A stretch of 64,000 nucleotides of DNA from Coprinus comatus. Lineage: Eukaryota > Basidiomycota > Agaricomycetes > Agaricales > Agaricaceae. Positions 1-12,239 of the stretch are shown here, one piece after another (within the stretch, counting starts at the first letter, position 1; every line of letters starts with the position of its first letter). The stretch lies in contig JAWPGT010000001.1 of the NCBI GenBank assembly GCA_034638255.1, positions 1,798,001 through 1,862,000 of the forward strand, in the 5' to 3' direction. Below the pieces are notes generated by a model. That model did no database searches and was not told the DNA's origin. It saw nothing but the letters and a program-made list of their open reading frames with translations. The translations under genes were made by a program, and so were the position numbers.

Positions 1-596
1 AGGAACTAAACGTAAACGCGAGAAGGACAGGCTGGATCCCAGGAAGAGCAGGCGGCCTGAGCTACCAGTGCATGGTCCAGGAAAGGGTGGAAGAGTGGGA
101 GCCAGTGCAACACAACATGTTGTGCAGAACCTGGTTAGAGATACGACGCGGGATGAAGATGTAAGTGTTTGCTGTCATAGTGATTCAGTGTTCTGGGCTG
201 CCTCTTGGAGACACTATGCCAGAATGGTCGTATGACAACACCATCGGCATCAGCCCTAGTTGTCCCTCTGTGATTTTTATTCGGGCGCCCGAACCTGGTT
301 CCAGGATTTTTACTGACAACCATTTTCAGCCTCGTGAAGCTCTGCTCAAATATGCCGATAAGGCTGAAACGGATCCATTGTGGACAACAGGTGAGCATTC
401 TTAGTCTTGTCTTGCGCAGTGGCTCTGCCGGGAGACGCGCACGTGCCGAGACAATTTTCATCACATTTGCATATGTTTACGTGATGGTGACTGACGTGGC
501 GGTTCTTTCCGAAACCTTCTTGCAGCCTGGAAAACCAACCAACCCAAGCCTGTCTTCAACGTCGAGCCAGAGGAGGAGGAGAAGGACGGCCAGTAG
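1..596 (+). CDS. WDR70-like WD-repeat protein, C-terminal end (partial)
   Basis: This is the 3' end of a gene that begins upstream of the window. Exons are 1..160, 330..390 and 526..596, and the last stop is TAG. The tail carries a run like PGKGGRVGASATQHVVQNL, then PREALLKYADKAETDPLW and QPKPVFNVEPEEEE. That order (GKGGRVG, a PREA-x-LKYA block, W-x(4)-QPK, acidic end) matches the C-terminus of WDR70 / gastrulation-defective-1 proteins, nuclear WD40 proteins linked to the DNA-damage response and CUL4 ligases. The WD repeats themselves lie outside the window. Both introns (161..329 and 391..525) are longer than usual here. The identification rests only on this conserved tail. Confidence 0.8.
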
Positions 597-813
597 AGTA
601 TATAGTGTACATGTATGTCAGAACACGACGAACAGTTGTCCGGTCGCGGAGTGTGGCAAGAACAGGGCGATGTTGAACGGGGGTGGCCCCTGCGCGGGAT
701 ATCTGAACCTTAATTCGAGGGACTATAAAGACCTAGCCACCTCCGATCCCCCTAACTCCCCAAAAATCTTCCCTCGTCCTGCCTCTGTCACGCTGTGACC
801 GTCACACATCAAA

Positions 814-3520
814 ATGAACCATGAACGCTCCTTAGATCCTGGTCACGCCGACCCCTCCCCGCCCGTCGCCCCGCCCGCTGCCGACTCCGCCATCAACGGC
901 AGTCTCAACGGCACTAAACCAAATGGTGATCTCAAGCGCGACCCGAGCTCTCCCGCCGACTCTCCCGCCACCCCACTCTCCAGTGCTGCTGTCCCCGACG
1001 TCAAGATCGACATAGACTACCAGGAGCAGGAGAGCGATGTTCGCCACGAACCCATGCCTGTGAAAGCCGTGTCTGACGTAGACAGCAAGTCTTTCGTGTC
1101 TACTGATTCAGGTTCATCTTTTTTCTCTCTCTTTGTACCCGCTTTGTCTCATCAATTTTCGGCTGCTTATATAGACGCGCCTCACATTCGTCCGGAGGAC
1201 GTGAAGATGACCGACCAGGCCGTTATGCCCAACGGTGTCCACCGCAGCGACGACGTAGACATGGACGGCATTACCCCGCCCACCACTTCTCCCATCGTAG
1301 ACGATAGTTCCATGGCTAGCGTTCACACAAGCCAATCCACTCCACGTCAACATACATACGAAAACGATGGCGATGACAAACCGCCTCCAGCAAAACGTGC
1401 AAGGACGGATATCGGAGGGTCCTTTACACCCGTAAACGTGAGTACTTGCTATTCTGTACGCCGTAACGGGCGTGCTGATCTCTTTGGTTGTTCTCGACCT
1501 TCTGAAGTCCGCAACCCCACCTCCAGCCTCTGCTGCACCAAGCCCAGTGCCTCCTCCAACCGCCTCTTCCATTGCACCTCCGCCTACTTCTGCCCCGCCT
1601 TCTACCGCCCCGCCTTTATCCTCCACCTCAACCACCACGGGTACACCCATCACGAATGCCCAGTTGCGTTTCTGTCAGTCAACTATACGGAGCTTGAAGA
1701 AATTGAAGGATTCCACCCCATTCTTACGACCGGTAGATCACATCGCCCTGAATATTCCCCATTATTACTCCATTATTACGCACCCGATGGATTTTGCTAC
1801 CATTGAGCGAAAATTAGCGAGCTCCAATGCTGTGAAACCCGATCCTAATCCCAGCAACCCGCGTTATCATACTGCAGAAGAATTTATTGCCGATGTCCGT
1901 CAGATCTTCCAAAACTGTATGACCTTCAATGGCCCGGATCATGCAATTACTGCTATGGGAAGACGTGTAGAAGAGATTTTTGATAAACAGATTAAGCAGC
2001 TTCCGCTTGCGATGCCCCAGGCAGAGGTGAGTCCCGTCCATTTACCTGATTGATGTGTATCTCAGTTGTAACAGGTTAAACCTGCCCCTCCCCCAAAAAA
2101 GGCCACACCTCCACCACCACCTTTACCCATTTCTGCTCCACCCAAGCACAAACCTGCTCCCCCTCCTCGCAGATTGTCAACAACTGTGCCTGTCATTCGT
2201 CGATCTGATAACGAAGCTATCGGTCGACCAAAAAGGGAAATTCACCCTCCACCTCCTAAAGATCTTCCGTACTCAGATGCACCGAAGAAGAGCAGAAAGG
2301 GTAAGCGCGTGAAAGATGATGGTACTGGAGAACAATTAAGATATTGCGGCAAGCTTCTGCAAGATCTCCATCGCAAACAACATTGGCAAATTGCGAATCC
2401 ATTCTATGAGCCTGTGGGTAGGTACCCATGTTAAAATTGTTAATCTAAGACTTGTTAGTAATCAATTCTATCAGACTGGCAGAAAATGGATCTACCCATG
2501 TATCCCAAAATTGTCAAGAAGCCGATGGATTTATCTACTATGCGCAGGAAGTTGGACGGTGGCGAATACTTGAACGCGCAGTCATTCTATGCTGACTTCA
2601 AGCTCATGATCAAAAATTGTTTCGCGTTTAATCCGGTGGGAACGCCAGTGCAAGTGGCTGGTGCAGAGCTGCAACGGTTGTTCGAGGACAAATGGAAGAA
2701 CCTTCCACCTCTGCGTGACATTAGTGACAGTGACGATGATGAGGAAGATAGTGAAGAAGAGGAAGCTCGCCTACGTAAGTACTCCTCATATCATGATAAT
2801 ACATACACCAATTCTAACTGTTCTGAAGGTAAAATTGCCGAGCTAGAGGCCCAAATGGAAAGTATGAGAGAGACATTGGCGACGCTCAAGAACAGGCCAG
2901 TCCAGAAGAAGAAGAAAGAGGAGCGACGCGATAAAGTGCCTGTGGCTTCGACCTCCAAGGCACCCTCGAAACCCCAAAAAACTCAGCCAAGCAAGAAGAA
3001 AGCAAAGAAGCCTATCGCGGACGACGATGTTCTGACTTTCGAACAGAAGAAAGACTTGAGCGAGTCTATTAGCAAGCTTGATGACGCAAAGCTTGAAAAG
3101 GTCATACAAATCATTCATGAGGGCGTGCCTGAGATTCGCGATGTGAGTATCATTTCCTTGAACTGTTCACTGAAGCGGATCTCATACATACTTCACCAGA
3201 GTACCGAAGAGATCGAACTGGAAATTGATACACTTCCGGCCGCTGTTCTCACGAAACTTTACAACTTCGTCATCCGTCCTCTACGTGCTCAACCTGGCAA
3301 TAAACGCAATCGTACTGGCAAAGGTACCGGCACTGGTGGATTAAAGCGCAAGAGCATGGATGAAGATGTTGAAGCAGAAAAAATAAGACAGCTCGAGAAA
3401 CGTATGGCCTTATTCGATCAACCGCTAGGTGGTGGGGCGTCGGCTACCACTCGGAATGTTGACAGCGACCATTCTTCTGATTCGAGCGATTCGGACAGTT
3501 CTGCCAGCGACTCGGAGTAG
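814..3520 (+). CDS. BDF1: BET-family double-bromodomain protein (Bdf1-like)
   Basis: Predicted nuclear reader of acetylated histones of the BET family (yeast Bdf1/Bdf2, animal BRD2-4), which links acetylated chromatin to TFIID and transcription. Exons are 814..1111, 1175..1437, 1508..2026, 2075..2417, 2475..2774, 2829..3142 and 3200..3520, giving about 785 aa. A Ser/Pro/Thr-rich N-terminus is followed by bromodomain 1 (PFLRPVD, NIPHYYSIITHPMDFATI, NCMTFNGPDH with the acetyl-lysine-binding Asn) and bromodomain 2 (ANPFYEPVDW, YPKIVKKPMDLSTM, NCFAFNPVGTPV). Next come a Lys-rich region and an ET domain (LTFEQKKDLSESISKLD, EIELEIDTLPAAVLTKLYNFV). The C-terminus is Ser/Asp-rich. The conserved Asn is present in both bromodomains, so both look functional. 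The first ATG in a CATCAAAATG context was chosen as the start. Confidence 0.93.
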
Positions 3521-4001
3521 TGTTCTGTCCTTTCTTTTTTTATGATTTGTATATCTTCTCACTTTCAATGGAGTTTGCCTCTCTTCTTGTCGCTCCTCCT
3601 TTTTTTGTTCGGCACGATATACCTCACCCTTTCTCGCCTGCTATCTTCAGACACCTCAATAACACTCAGTAATATGTTCACGGCGTTCTACGCTTGTGGT
3701 CGTCTTTCAATTCATACAACCTACGGCCAAATAATTGATCCCTTTTTCTCTTCTGTAGCTCGTTAGTCGTATTTATATCGTTCATCACAAGCAATGGTGG
3801 TCCAATAAATCAAAGAACATATAATTACTTCATTCAAGGAAGTCGACACTGTACGCATGTCAACACAGATATTTTATTTGAGAACATAGATACATTTACA
3901 GAGTAAAATTCAGTCCTGTTCAATTTATCACAGCGGCGAAAAACAAGCTCGAAGATGAATATATAAAAAAAGAAAAAGCAGAAAGCTTAGATATCTCCAG
4001 G

Positions 4002-5488
4002 TTATTTTCGTTTGGAGTTTTTTGCCTGGAATTGTTGCCACCCCGAACGAACTGGTTGTGCTGCTGGGGCAGGTGGGGTAGGCTTGGGTACTTGAGGTAC
4101 TGGTTGGAACCCAGTGGAAGGCGGAGTTGGATTAAAAGAGACCGTTGTTGGTAACGAACTCCATCCATTTCCTTGAGATGCAAATAGAGGAATTGTAGGA
4201 CGTAAATCCATACAGTTGCTAGTCGGAAGAACTGGTGGAGACTGAGGTTGAGCAGTCGTATCAAGTGAGGCCCAGCCTCCCGTACGGAACACCGGCGCAG
4301 GAGCACTTGTGTTTGGGTGGGGGACAGGTGATATCGGTAGCGTTGCCGGGAGGTTGGACGTTGATAGGGGCGGCGGTACTGAAGCAGTTGCTGATGCAGA
4401 TCCTATGGTTGCCCAACCTGATTTTGATACTGGAGCGCTTGAACCAGACGGACCCACATCCCCAACAGTTGCCCATCCACCTTTTTTCTGCGTTGGATGC
4501 ATGCCGACATCCATTGTTGGTGGGTTTGTAACATGAGGGGGAGGATGTGTTATTGCTACGGGCTTCGCCACTTTAATACCGGCGGCTGCAGCTATCTTGC
4601 GCAATTCACGTTGCTCCCGTTTTTGTTCTTTCTCTTTTCGTTTGTCAATTTCTTCCTGGGGCTTGATACGTATGTTGGCCTGCATATCCCTAAAACGTGC
4701 CTTGTGGTGGTGAGCATAAGAATTGGTATGCTCATCGTATTGCGCAACATTCTTGAACTGCTTGTCACATAATTGACAGTAGAAGGCACGTAGTGTAGTG
4801 GTGATTTCATCTTGTACTGCTGCTTTTCGCGCTACCCCATCCTGTGTGCATGTATTGTTAAATGATTTCCATGCATAAATAACAAAGTTTTACCTCACGG
4901 GCTTTACGTTGCTCCTCCGTTTCTTTGGTTTGGCGTTCAGAGTCAAGTCCTCGACGTTGGGAGACAGTCTCCTCAATCATTCGGACATCTTGGCTAGTCT
5001 TTCCTAACCCGGTCAAGTCCCGCTTTATTTCGAAAGGGATAGGTTCGGTACGACCTTAGCCTCAGTTAGCATATATTCTATACATGCCATCAAGCTGCGA
5101 AGTGAAAATACCATCGCCAGAGAGACCAATAGGCTGCCCATCTACCCAGCCCATCTTGGCAAGCATAGCAAAACCTCTGTTCGTGGGCTTGATCTTAGTG
5201 TTGACAGTAATTACTTCTGACACGGGTTTGTGCAGAAATTCGTCATATTTATGGTGATCATGCGAGTCGACGTCCATAGAGTCTGGTTCAGGAGAGGGGG
5301 AGCGGGATACCAGGGGAATATCGTCGTCGTCATTCCCGTCGTCCTCCCTCTGACGCTGAGAGAAATGTGGAGAGGCAGTACGTGGCACAAATGACTGGAA
5401 AAAAAGGCATATAGAGTACCTTCAAAGCCTGGTGTCCGTCGCGGGACATTGGAATTGCATTCCATCGAGCAACTGTGCTTTCTGACAT
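4002..5488 (-). CDS. G-patch and C2H2 zinc-finger protein (GPATCH8-like)
   Basis: Likely nuclear RNA-processing protein. Exons, in order of reading, are 5488..5420, 5394..5112, 5054..4894 and 4841..4002, about 450 aa. The G-patch motif is at about residues 95-120 (GFAMLAKMGWVDGQPIGLSG, continuing into GRTEPIPFE). G-patch proteins usually activate DEAH helicases. A single C2H2-type finger follows (FYCQLCDKQF ... YDEHTNSYAHH), and the G-patch plus finger layout is that of GPATCH8. The tail is Pro-rich with five Trp repeats (GGWATVG, SGWATIG, GGWASLD, NGWSSLP, SGWQQFQ). The ATG at 5488 was chosen. An in-frame ATG at 5539 would add 17 residues but would approach the divergent MPH1 start at 5611. 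Confidence 0.85.
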
Positions 5489-5610
5489 AGTGGGAGTGGG
5501 TAAGAAGCCTAGTGTTTGATCACGCTCTTCAGTGATCATACATTACCTCCACGTGACCTTCACAACGCGTTTCAGAGTCCAATAACCAACACGCGTTCCC
5601 ACATCACACA
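5489..5610. promoter_or_regulatory. Shared divergent promoter (G-patch gene / MPH1)
   Basis: Only 122 bp separate the two start codons, which point away from each other, so this interval must hold the promoter and 5' leaders of both genes. No clear TATA box is visible. The inference rests on position alone. Confidence 0.5.
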
Positions 5611-8600
5611 GTGATGAGCTCCGATGGCTACTTCGACGACGATGACCAGTTCGATGCCGCCGCCCTCGAACAACTGGACGCAATAGAAGCAGCCTATACA
5701 TCATCCAAGTCTGCAACACAAACATGTTCTCCTGCCGCATCCACGTCTCGGCACATACAGCCATCAATATCCAAGCCGGTACATATAATCGAAGAAGACT
5801 CTTTCTATGACCTTACCCTGGATCTTGACGAGGCAGAACTGGAGAAACTAGATGGCTTCATCGTAGACTCAATTGCAGGGAAATCTAAACCTATTGGTCC
5901 TACCCGACAAACCACTCTCTTCGGTGGAGTCGTGCAACAGACTCATCACAACCAGGCATCAGGCACTACAAGCCTTCTGAAGACTACATCCTCTCCTAGA
6001 AATCCGTTTGGACAAAAGCCAAAAAAGACGAAGATCTGGGATCAGACAGCATTTGCCAAGAGCGGCCGGAAACAGAAAGGGAAAGGGAAAGGCAAGGCAA
6101 CAGGTAACGGCGAAGGAGATGAAGGCCTGGAAGAGGTGGAATTTGAACAGTTTCCTGCTCCATCTATGGCTCCTAGTAAGTCTCATTTCAACGTATTTAT
6201 GGTCAGTCTGACTCAATACACATGTAGTTGGGTAAATCTCACATATTCAAGTTTGTCTACCTCACTAACCGAGCTTGGTAATCTCTACAGTCCCGTATGT
6301 ATTTCTCTTCTGTGCTCTCTTGATTTTAATGACTTTGTGCTCGTGTTTTTAGCCCCCACCCATGAAGTTACAACCTGATCTCCTGGAGGCGAGACAATGG
6401 ATATACCCCCTCAACAAACCCAAGAGAGACTACCAATATAATATTGTAAAACATTCACTTTTCGAAAACACTATCATTTCTGTGCCAACTGGTTTAGGCA
6501 AAACTTTCATCGCTGGGGTGATAATGCTCAACTGTGCGTTTTCCCAAAATCCCCTGAACAAATCTCAGGAAACAACACTTTCTAGATTACAGATGGTTTC
6601 CTGAAGGAAAGCTGGTCTTTCTTGCACCTACAAAGCCCCTTGCTGCGCAGCAAATCGAAGCCTGTCATCAAACCTCTGGTATACCAGGCAGTGATGCAAC
6701 CCTGATGACCGGGGAAGTAATCAGAGCCAAACGAGAACGACTGGTATGTTGGTATTCCCCCTACTCTAGCGGAGCACTGAGGCCCGTCCAGTGGACAGAA
6801 AAGCGAGTCTTCTATATGACCCCACAAGTCTTCATAAATGATCTCACGAGCCAAATTTGTGATGTTATGGATGTGGTACTCATCATAATTGGTAACTCCT
6901 CTTCTGGAGGCTCGAGACCTAGGGCTAACACTTCTTTCAGATGAGGCACATAAGGCTACTGGCGACTATGCTTATAGTCAGGTTGTGCGCTGGATGATGG
7001 CGAAGAATCCTCATTTCCGGCTCATAGCACTGACAGCTACTCCGGGAAGCAATCCAATGGCTGTTCAGAATCTTGTAGATGCTTTACACATCAGCCACAT
7101 TGAAATACGAGACGAGAACAGTATAGATCTTAGACCATACCTTAACGAGAAGGTAAATCCGTTTCATTATCGATCCCATGTGTTTGCATGACTGAAATTG
7201 AAACAGAAAATAGAACAACATTGCATACGAATGCCGGAAGGTATTTCTATTATTAAGGACAGACTTGTCGAACTCATGGATGTACGTCTGACTATGTATG
7301 CTATCTAAACTCGTTTGACATGCTGAGATGATCATAGAGCTTTCTTAATCCTTTAAAGGCCAGAGGTGTAATGTTACCAGGACACTTCTCTGCTAAACTA
7401 CATCCTTATGCCGCACGAGCGAAAATGAACAGCTTACCACCTCAATTCAAGGGTTATTTTGGACAGTTGAGCATATTAGGTAATTTAGCCCAGGCCATGG
7501 GGTACCTTGTATGTCTGTTATCATCTTCACATTTCCAATGCTAATGAAATGGTTAGCTCGAAGGGACTGCAAGTATGGCATATAAATATATCAAAGAAAT
7601 TGCAACAAAAGACGCCGATGATCAAGCCAGTTCATTTGGAAAAACTCAAAGCAAGAAACTGCGCGAGAACCCACTCTATCAAAAAGTCCTGGCTGCTTTC
7701 GAAGCCCATAAAATCTCGGCTACTAGTTTATTTCCACCCCACCCCAAAATGGACAAAACGGTCAATATCTTGGTCGATTATTATGGACAACGACTTCCTA
7801 GCAGCGATCAAGAGGAGGAAGGAGAAAGTTCGCCCGAGTCCAAGGCAATGGTTTTTGTCACCCATCGAGAAGCCGTAGATGAATTAGTGGAAACTTTGAA
7901 TGTTCATTCTCCAATGATTCGTGCCTCGAAATTTATTGGACAAGGCACAGATAAACAAGGGAAACGAGGACAGGCGCAGAAAGAACAACTGGAGGTAACA
8001 GTCATAAAAAAATGTTTGTAACATACACAGTATCTCATAAGTTCGCAGATCATACAAAAGTTCCAGGCCAAAGATTTCAATGTTCTTGTAGCAACATGCA
8101 TTGGTGAAGAAGGTCTAGATATCGGAGAAGTCGATCTCATCATCTGTTATGATACCCAAAAGACGCCAATTCGTATGGTAAGTCTAATGCAAGATAACCT
8201 CGTTAGTATATACTCAAGTAACCCAGCTGCAACGCTTCGGAAGAACTGGTCGCAAGCGATCCGGATGTGTGCACGTCCTCCTTGCTGAAGAACGAGAAGA
8301 ATTCAATCTGGACAAGGCACGAGCAGCCTATAAAGAAGTTCAAAAGTCGATTTTGAGGGGTGGCAACCTAGAGTTCTACGCAGATGTCGAACGTCTCCTT
8401 CCAGACCATATTAAGCCTTCATGTCTAGAGAAGAAAATGGACATTGAGCCTTATGTTCGCGAAGAACGCCGAAAGGCAGTTACTCGATCGCCCAAAAAAC
8501 CTGCTGCATCCAAGCGTAAACGCAACGAAGACATGCTCAGAAACATCCCTGAAGGTGCTTCGACGGGTTTCGTCAGCGTAGCAGACTTGATAATCAAAGG

Positions 8601-10251
8601 GTCAAAGAAGAGAAAAGTGTCTGAGCCAAAGGACTTGGATGCACAAGGCGAAGACGATGACATTGATAAAGAGTTGGAATCTGGTGTGTATGGCACTCTT
8701 CAAAACACCAGGCGCACACAGTCTATGGTGGCTCCTCGAGCAGAACCAAATAAGAAGCCAAAAGGTCGGCTGAAGAAGGCCGCAACAATAGCCACTGGAA
8801 GTGCTGGAGGTAAGAAAACAACACAGAAGAAAGGCAAGGCAAAGGCAAAGGTTGGGATATCGATACCATCGCTTTCGCAAGCAGGAAGAGATGATTCGGT
8901 TGACCGGGAACTTGATCAGGGACCGTGGACTGGGTTTATTAAGTCTCGTCGTATCACAAACTTATCCCCTTCACCCTCACCCTCTACGTCCCCAGATCAT
9001 CCCCCAACCCGCCCATCGAAATCCGTAAAACCTGCGTTCTCACCTTCACCAGTTCGCAAATCATGTTCTGTATCACCGTTAAATACACCGATACGGAGAT
9101 CGAATACCAATCTGAACACTCCCAGCCCAGATTACAATGTAGTAATGGAACTTACAGACAGAGAGACAGAATCGAAACAATCCTCTCCGGGTACGTTTTG
9201 CTCTTTATTTTGGTACATTTCAACTGGGTAATGGTTAATCACATGGCCGCAGTTTCTTGGCTACGTAATCACGACGGTGACAAGAGTATGGCCTGGCTAG
9301 TAGATGATGATGATGATGAACCTAATATCCAAATTCTATCTTCATCTCCTATATTGCCCGCGAATGCTGAGTATGATGAATCTGTTGAAATAGTGGCATT
9401 CAGACCTTCAAATACCCAGAAACGAGGTATGTTCCTACACACATAGGAATTGCACCACCTCTGAAGAGAATCTACAACTAGAAAAACCAAACTCGCAAGA
9501 TAAACCTCAACGCCGAACCATTGACCTAGACGTACTCGAGCTTTCTTCCGAACCAGACTTCCTGGACGAACTCTCAAGCTCCAGCCCAGAAACTAAAGCA
9601 CAAACAGCGATGCCTCCACCTATAAGAATACCTCAATCATCAAGAGCCCAGCTGACTCCTAAAACCCCTGGGATCCAAGAAACACAGCCTATCCGGCAAT
9701 TTGGCAAGAAAACCACAAGGCGTTTGTTTCTCACTGACTCCTCTGATAATGAGGATATGGCCCCACCTTTACCGCGTCAACTGCGGCGATACGGATCCTC
9801 ACCTCGCTCGCCAGATCCGAGCCCACAACCCCAACAACGAACGAAGAAGAAACGGTTGGCAAGGAAACATAACGCTCTTTTGGACTACGCCGCTGAGCAT
9901 TCTGGAGACGATGTTAGCGAAGGGTCATCTCGAAGTGAAGAAGATGAAGAAGATGAAGATGACCGAGCTTTTATTAAGGATTCTCCATTTACCCAGGCAT
10001 CGCCTTCGTATAATCAAACCGCGGCATACCGCAAAGGTTTGATGACTCAGGCCCCAGGAGCGCCCACGTTTACTAAAGCACCCATGAGAAACAAGCCCTT
10101 TGGTAGAATTGAGCCTAGAGTGCACAGACATGTGGTTGATAGCTCTCCACCCCCTGAAGACGACCAATATGAATTCGGGAGCTTCGTGGTAGATAACGAC
10201 GCAGAGATATCCTACATGACTCAGGCCGGAGGAATCGATGACTCGTTTTAA
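5611..10251 (+). CDS. MPH1: Mph1/FANCM-type ATP-dependent DNA helicase
   Basis: SF2 3'-5' DNA helicase acting on forks, D-loops and crosslinks in the nucleus. Exons are 5611..6175, 6228..6231, 6291..6294, 6353..6533, 6586..6743, 6792..6891, 6941..7152, 7207..7281, 7338..7508, 7557..7994, 8049..8177, 8227..9190, 9253..9426 and 9482..10251, summing to 1314 codons plus stop. Motifs seen: Q-type RDYQYNIV, Walker [19 protein letters not shown] ([11 protein letters not shown]), TATPG, then in lobe 2 [24 protein letters not shown] and [12 protein letters not shown]. The insert between lobes fits Mph1. The C-terminus is long, Ser/Lys-rich and disordered, ending in [17 protein letters not shown], as in fungal Mph1. 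The join at 6175-6353 needs two 4-nt exons to give the expected IGPPPPMKL (see findings). The intron at 9427..9481 is also needed to avoid a stop. Confidence 0.93.
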
Positions 10252-10374
10252 TCTTGCTATTTGCCCTGCTAGTATAGTGTGTAATACACCCTCAATCCAA
10301 CACTCTTGCATCTCACAAACTACTATCCTATGTTCTACTATATTTTATGGTCCTGTCACATCTACTAACACATA

Positions 10375-11130
10375 CTAGCAGCCCTCACTGAACCTACGGT
10401 TTTTTTTAGTATGGCTGTAGATGTAAACCATGTTTTGCGGCAGTAGACAGTCTGCCCATTTGCAGATGGCACCCAGCGGTTTTCTTCTCCTCTTCAAGTC
10501 ACAGATCATCAGTAGCAAGTCATCAACCGCTTGTTCGCAAGTGTGCATATGGACGACAAGACGAGCACCAAGCAGAATAAAAGACTCGACAAGCGCATTA
10601 TCACGGTTAGTAATTTCATCAAAATTGAGACCTAAAGGATTAAAATCATAAAAAACCTATAAATAAAAATGAGGCCTGAGACATCTTTCGAGAACCTAGT
10701 AATGCAATTACTTACCATGCAAGTCTCGGCTTTGCTCAGGATTATTGCTCCCATCTTCTCTAGCCCTATTTCGAGTTTCTTAGCAAGAACATGGACTCGA
10801 GGCAATTGAGGGAAGTTGTGGGTAAGAGCGTATGCTACAGATGCACTGATGCAGAGAGGATACTGGTTTGCCTCGTGCCACTCTCGAAAAGCTTCGTGAA
10901 CCAACGGGCTTTGGTAACGAAGTCCTTCTTTCCAACTAGACAAGAACAAACTGGAGTACCTGGATACATGACAAACTTGTTAATGTCCGGTTCTTGATAA
11001 TATTTTATTGTGCATCACACCTAAACCTTCGCTGAAGCAAACGCTGACAGAGTCAAAGGGTTTACAGAGTTCTTGTAGGCTTTTCGCGGTTTCAGCGGCA
11101 AGACGCCAGATGCATCTTGATTATGTGTGA
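10375..11130 (-). pseudogene. Decayed threonine aldolase (PLP fold) gene fragment
   Basis: Minus-strand fragments match the C-terminal half of threonine aldolase (beta-eliminating-lyase, PLP-dependent, cleaving threonine to glycine and acetaldehyde). Readable pieces are AAETAKSLQELC, PFDSVSVCFSEGLG, TPVCSCLVGKKDF, ARWFTKLFESGTRQTS, YALTHNFPQLPRVHVL, ILSKAETCMVFYDFNPLGL and ARLVVHMHTCEQAVDDLL, ending at a stop at 10375. Breaks seen: the N-terminal half is absent; the residue where the PLP-binding Lys is expected (S-K-G-L) is Glu; and a partial 8-bp repeat (gcatcagt followed by gcatctgt) shifts the frame just before YALTHNF. Residual splice signals survive (introns near 10657-10715 and 10960-11015). 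It is probably non-functional. Confidence 0.85.
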
Positions 11131-12038
11131 TTTTGCGTACTCGGACATCCTTAAAATTTCATTTTTTGGGAAGATGGATCGATTGAGGGTATTTTCCAGA
11201 GACCTGGTCTACTACTACTACTACTAAAGTCTTAAACTATTAAATAATAGTTACACCTCCCTTTTCACCGTCTCACCTAGTATATTCCACCATATATCTT
11301 CATTGATAAATGTATGCCAACGACCGTGGCCTCTCCCTGGCCCAAATTTCCCTTCCGAATATAGGAAAAAACCTATAAAATTGGTGGGAGGGTTTGCTCC
11401 CAGAGACTTTTCGGAAGACCGCCCCCTGGAGAAAATGGAGCAAAGAACGAATCGTACGGAGAATCGAGATTTTTATTGTAGTAAGGACTCTCTGATCTGT
11501 GACATGTACGGATCTACTTTCCTACCAAGCCCCCGGAGCTTTTAAATCGACCCGCTAGATTATGTCAGCAATAGTCCCGAGTTGCACTCAATCGCATGAT
11601 CTACTACTTTGTTATATAGCATCCCTTACGGAACCCGACAGACGCTCATAACAACATACCCACGAACTGCCATAACTAACATTATAACTTGTGTCTCGAA
11701 TAATTTGCGTTATCTATATAGTGTTTGTCGCTTCAAGTTTTGGGGGGAATTGGGACATCAACTTCTTAAACTTTGATGCGCAAGCATGCTACCTTTTTAC
11801 TAGTTGGAAGTGCTTCCTGAAGTTGATAAAAATTCTATTGCTAATTTAATGAGTGTGTGAGTGGAAAGAGTCCCTGAGCACGTTTGATGATAAGAAGGTA
11901 TATCTCCTTAGTTCTTACAAACAGTATGCGTCTAAATTGTAGTCCATTTTTGTACGTAGTACAAGTGTATTTATATTGAGATGATGCCTAATATTTTAGA
12001 CCACTCTCTAATAGGGATTTTCACCTTGTTTTGAACTC

Positions 12039-12187
12039 ACGCCCCTTGGGCGTGACGCTTGCCGTCACACGGTCTAGGAGGGTTTGGTTGTTAGGTGGTT
12101 GGGGTGTTAGGAGGATTATTGTTTGTTTACTCAGGGGTCACGCAATGGTGATGCTTTTTGTGACCAACCGTGACACTCAAGGGGCGT
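12039..12187. mobile_element. MITE-like element with imperfect terminal inverted repeats
   Basis: The left end reads ACGCCCCTTGGGCGTGACG and the right end, reverse complemented, reads ACGCCCCTTGAGTGTCACG: 16 of 19 positions match, and similarity continues inward (GTTGG/TTGCC then GTCAC). Inside lie further GTGAC/GTCAC palindromes, for example GTGACG-CTTGC-CGTCAC at the left end and GGTCAC...GTGACC near 12137-12164, so the unit could fold into nested hairpins. It is about 149 bp and non-coding. I could not see a convincing target-site duplication, so the boundaries and family are uncertain. Confidence 0.55.
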
Positions 12188-12212
12188 AGGTGTTTACTAT
12201 CCCGAAAGTAGG

Positions 12213-12239
12213 CATCCCAGATCATCCCAGATCATCCCG
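12213..12239. repeat. Short tandem repeat, 10-bp unit
   Basis: The 10-mer CATCCCAGAT is repeated head to tail about 2.5 times, just outside the right end of the MITE-like element. Confidence 0.7.

Noticed and set aside
334..798. Plus-strand ORF of 154 codons overlapping the WDR70 tail
   Set aside because: It runs through the WDR70 exons and intron in another frame; the WDR70 splice model explains the sequence.
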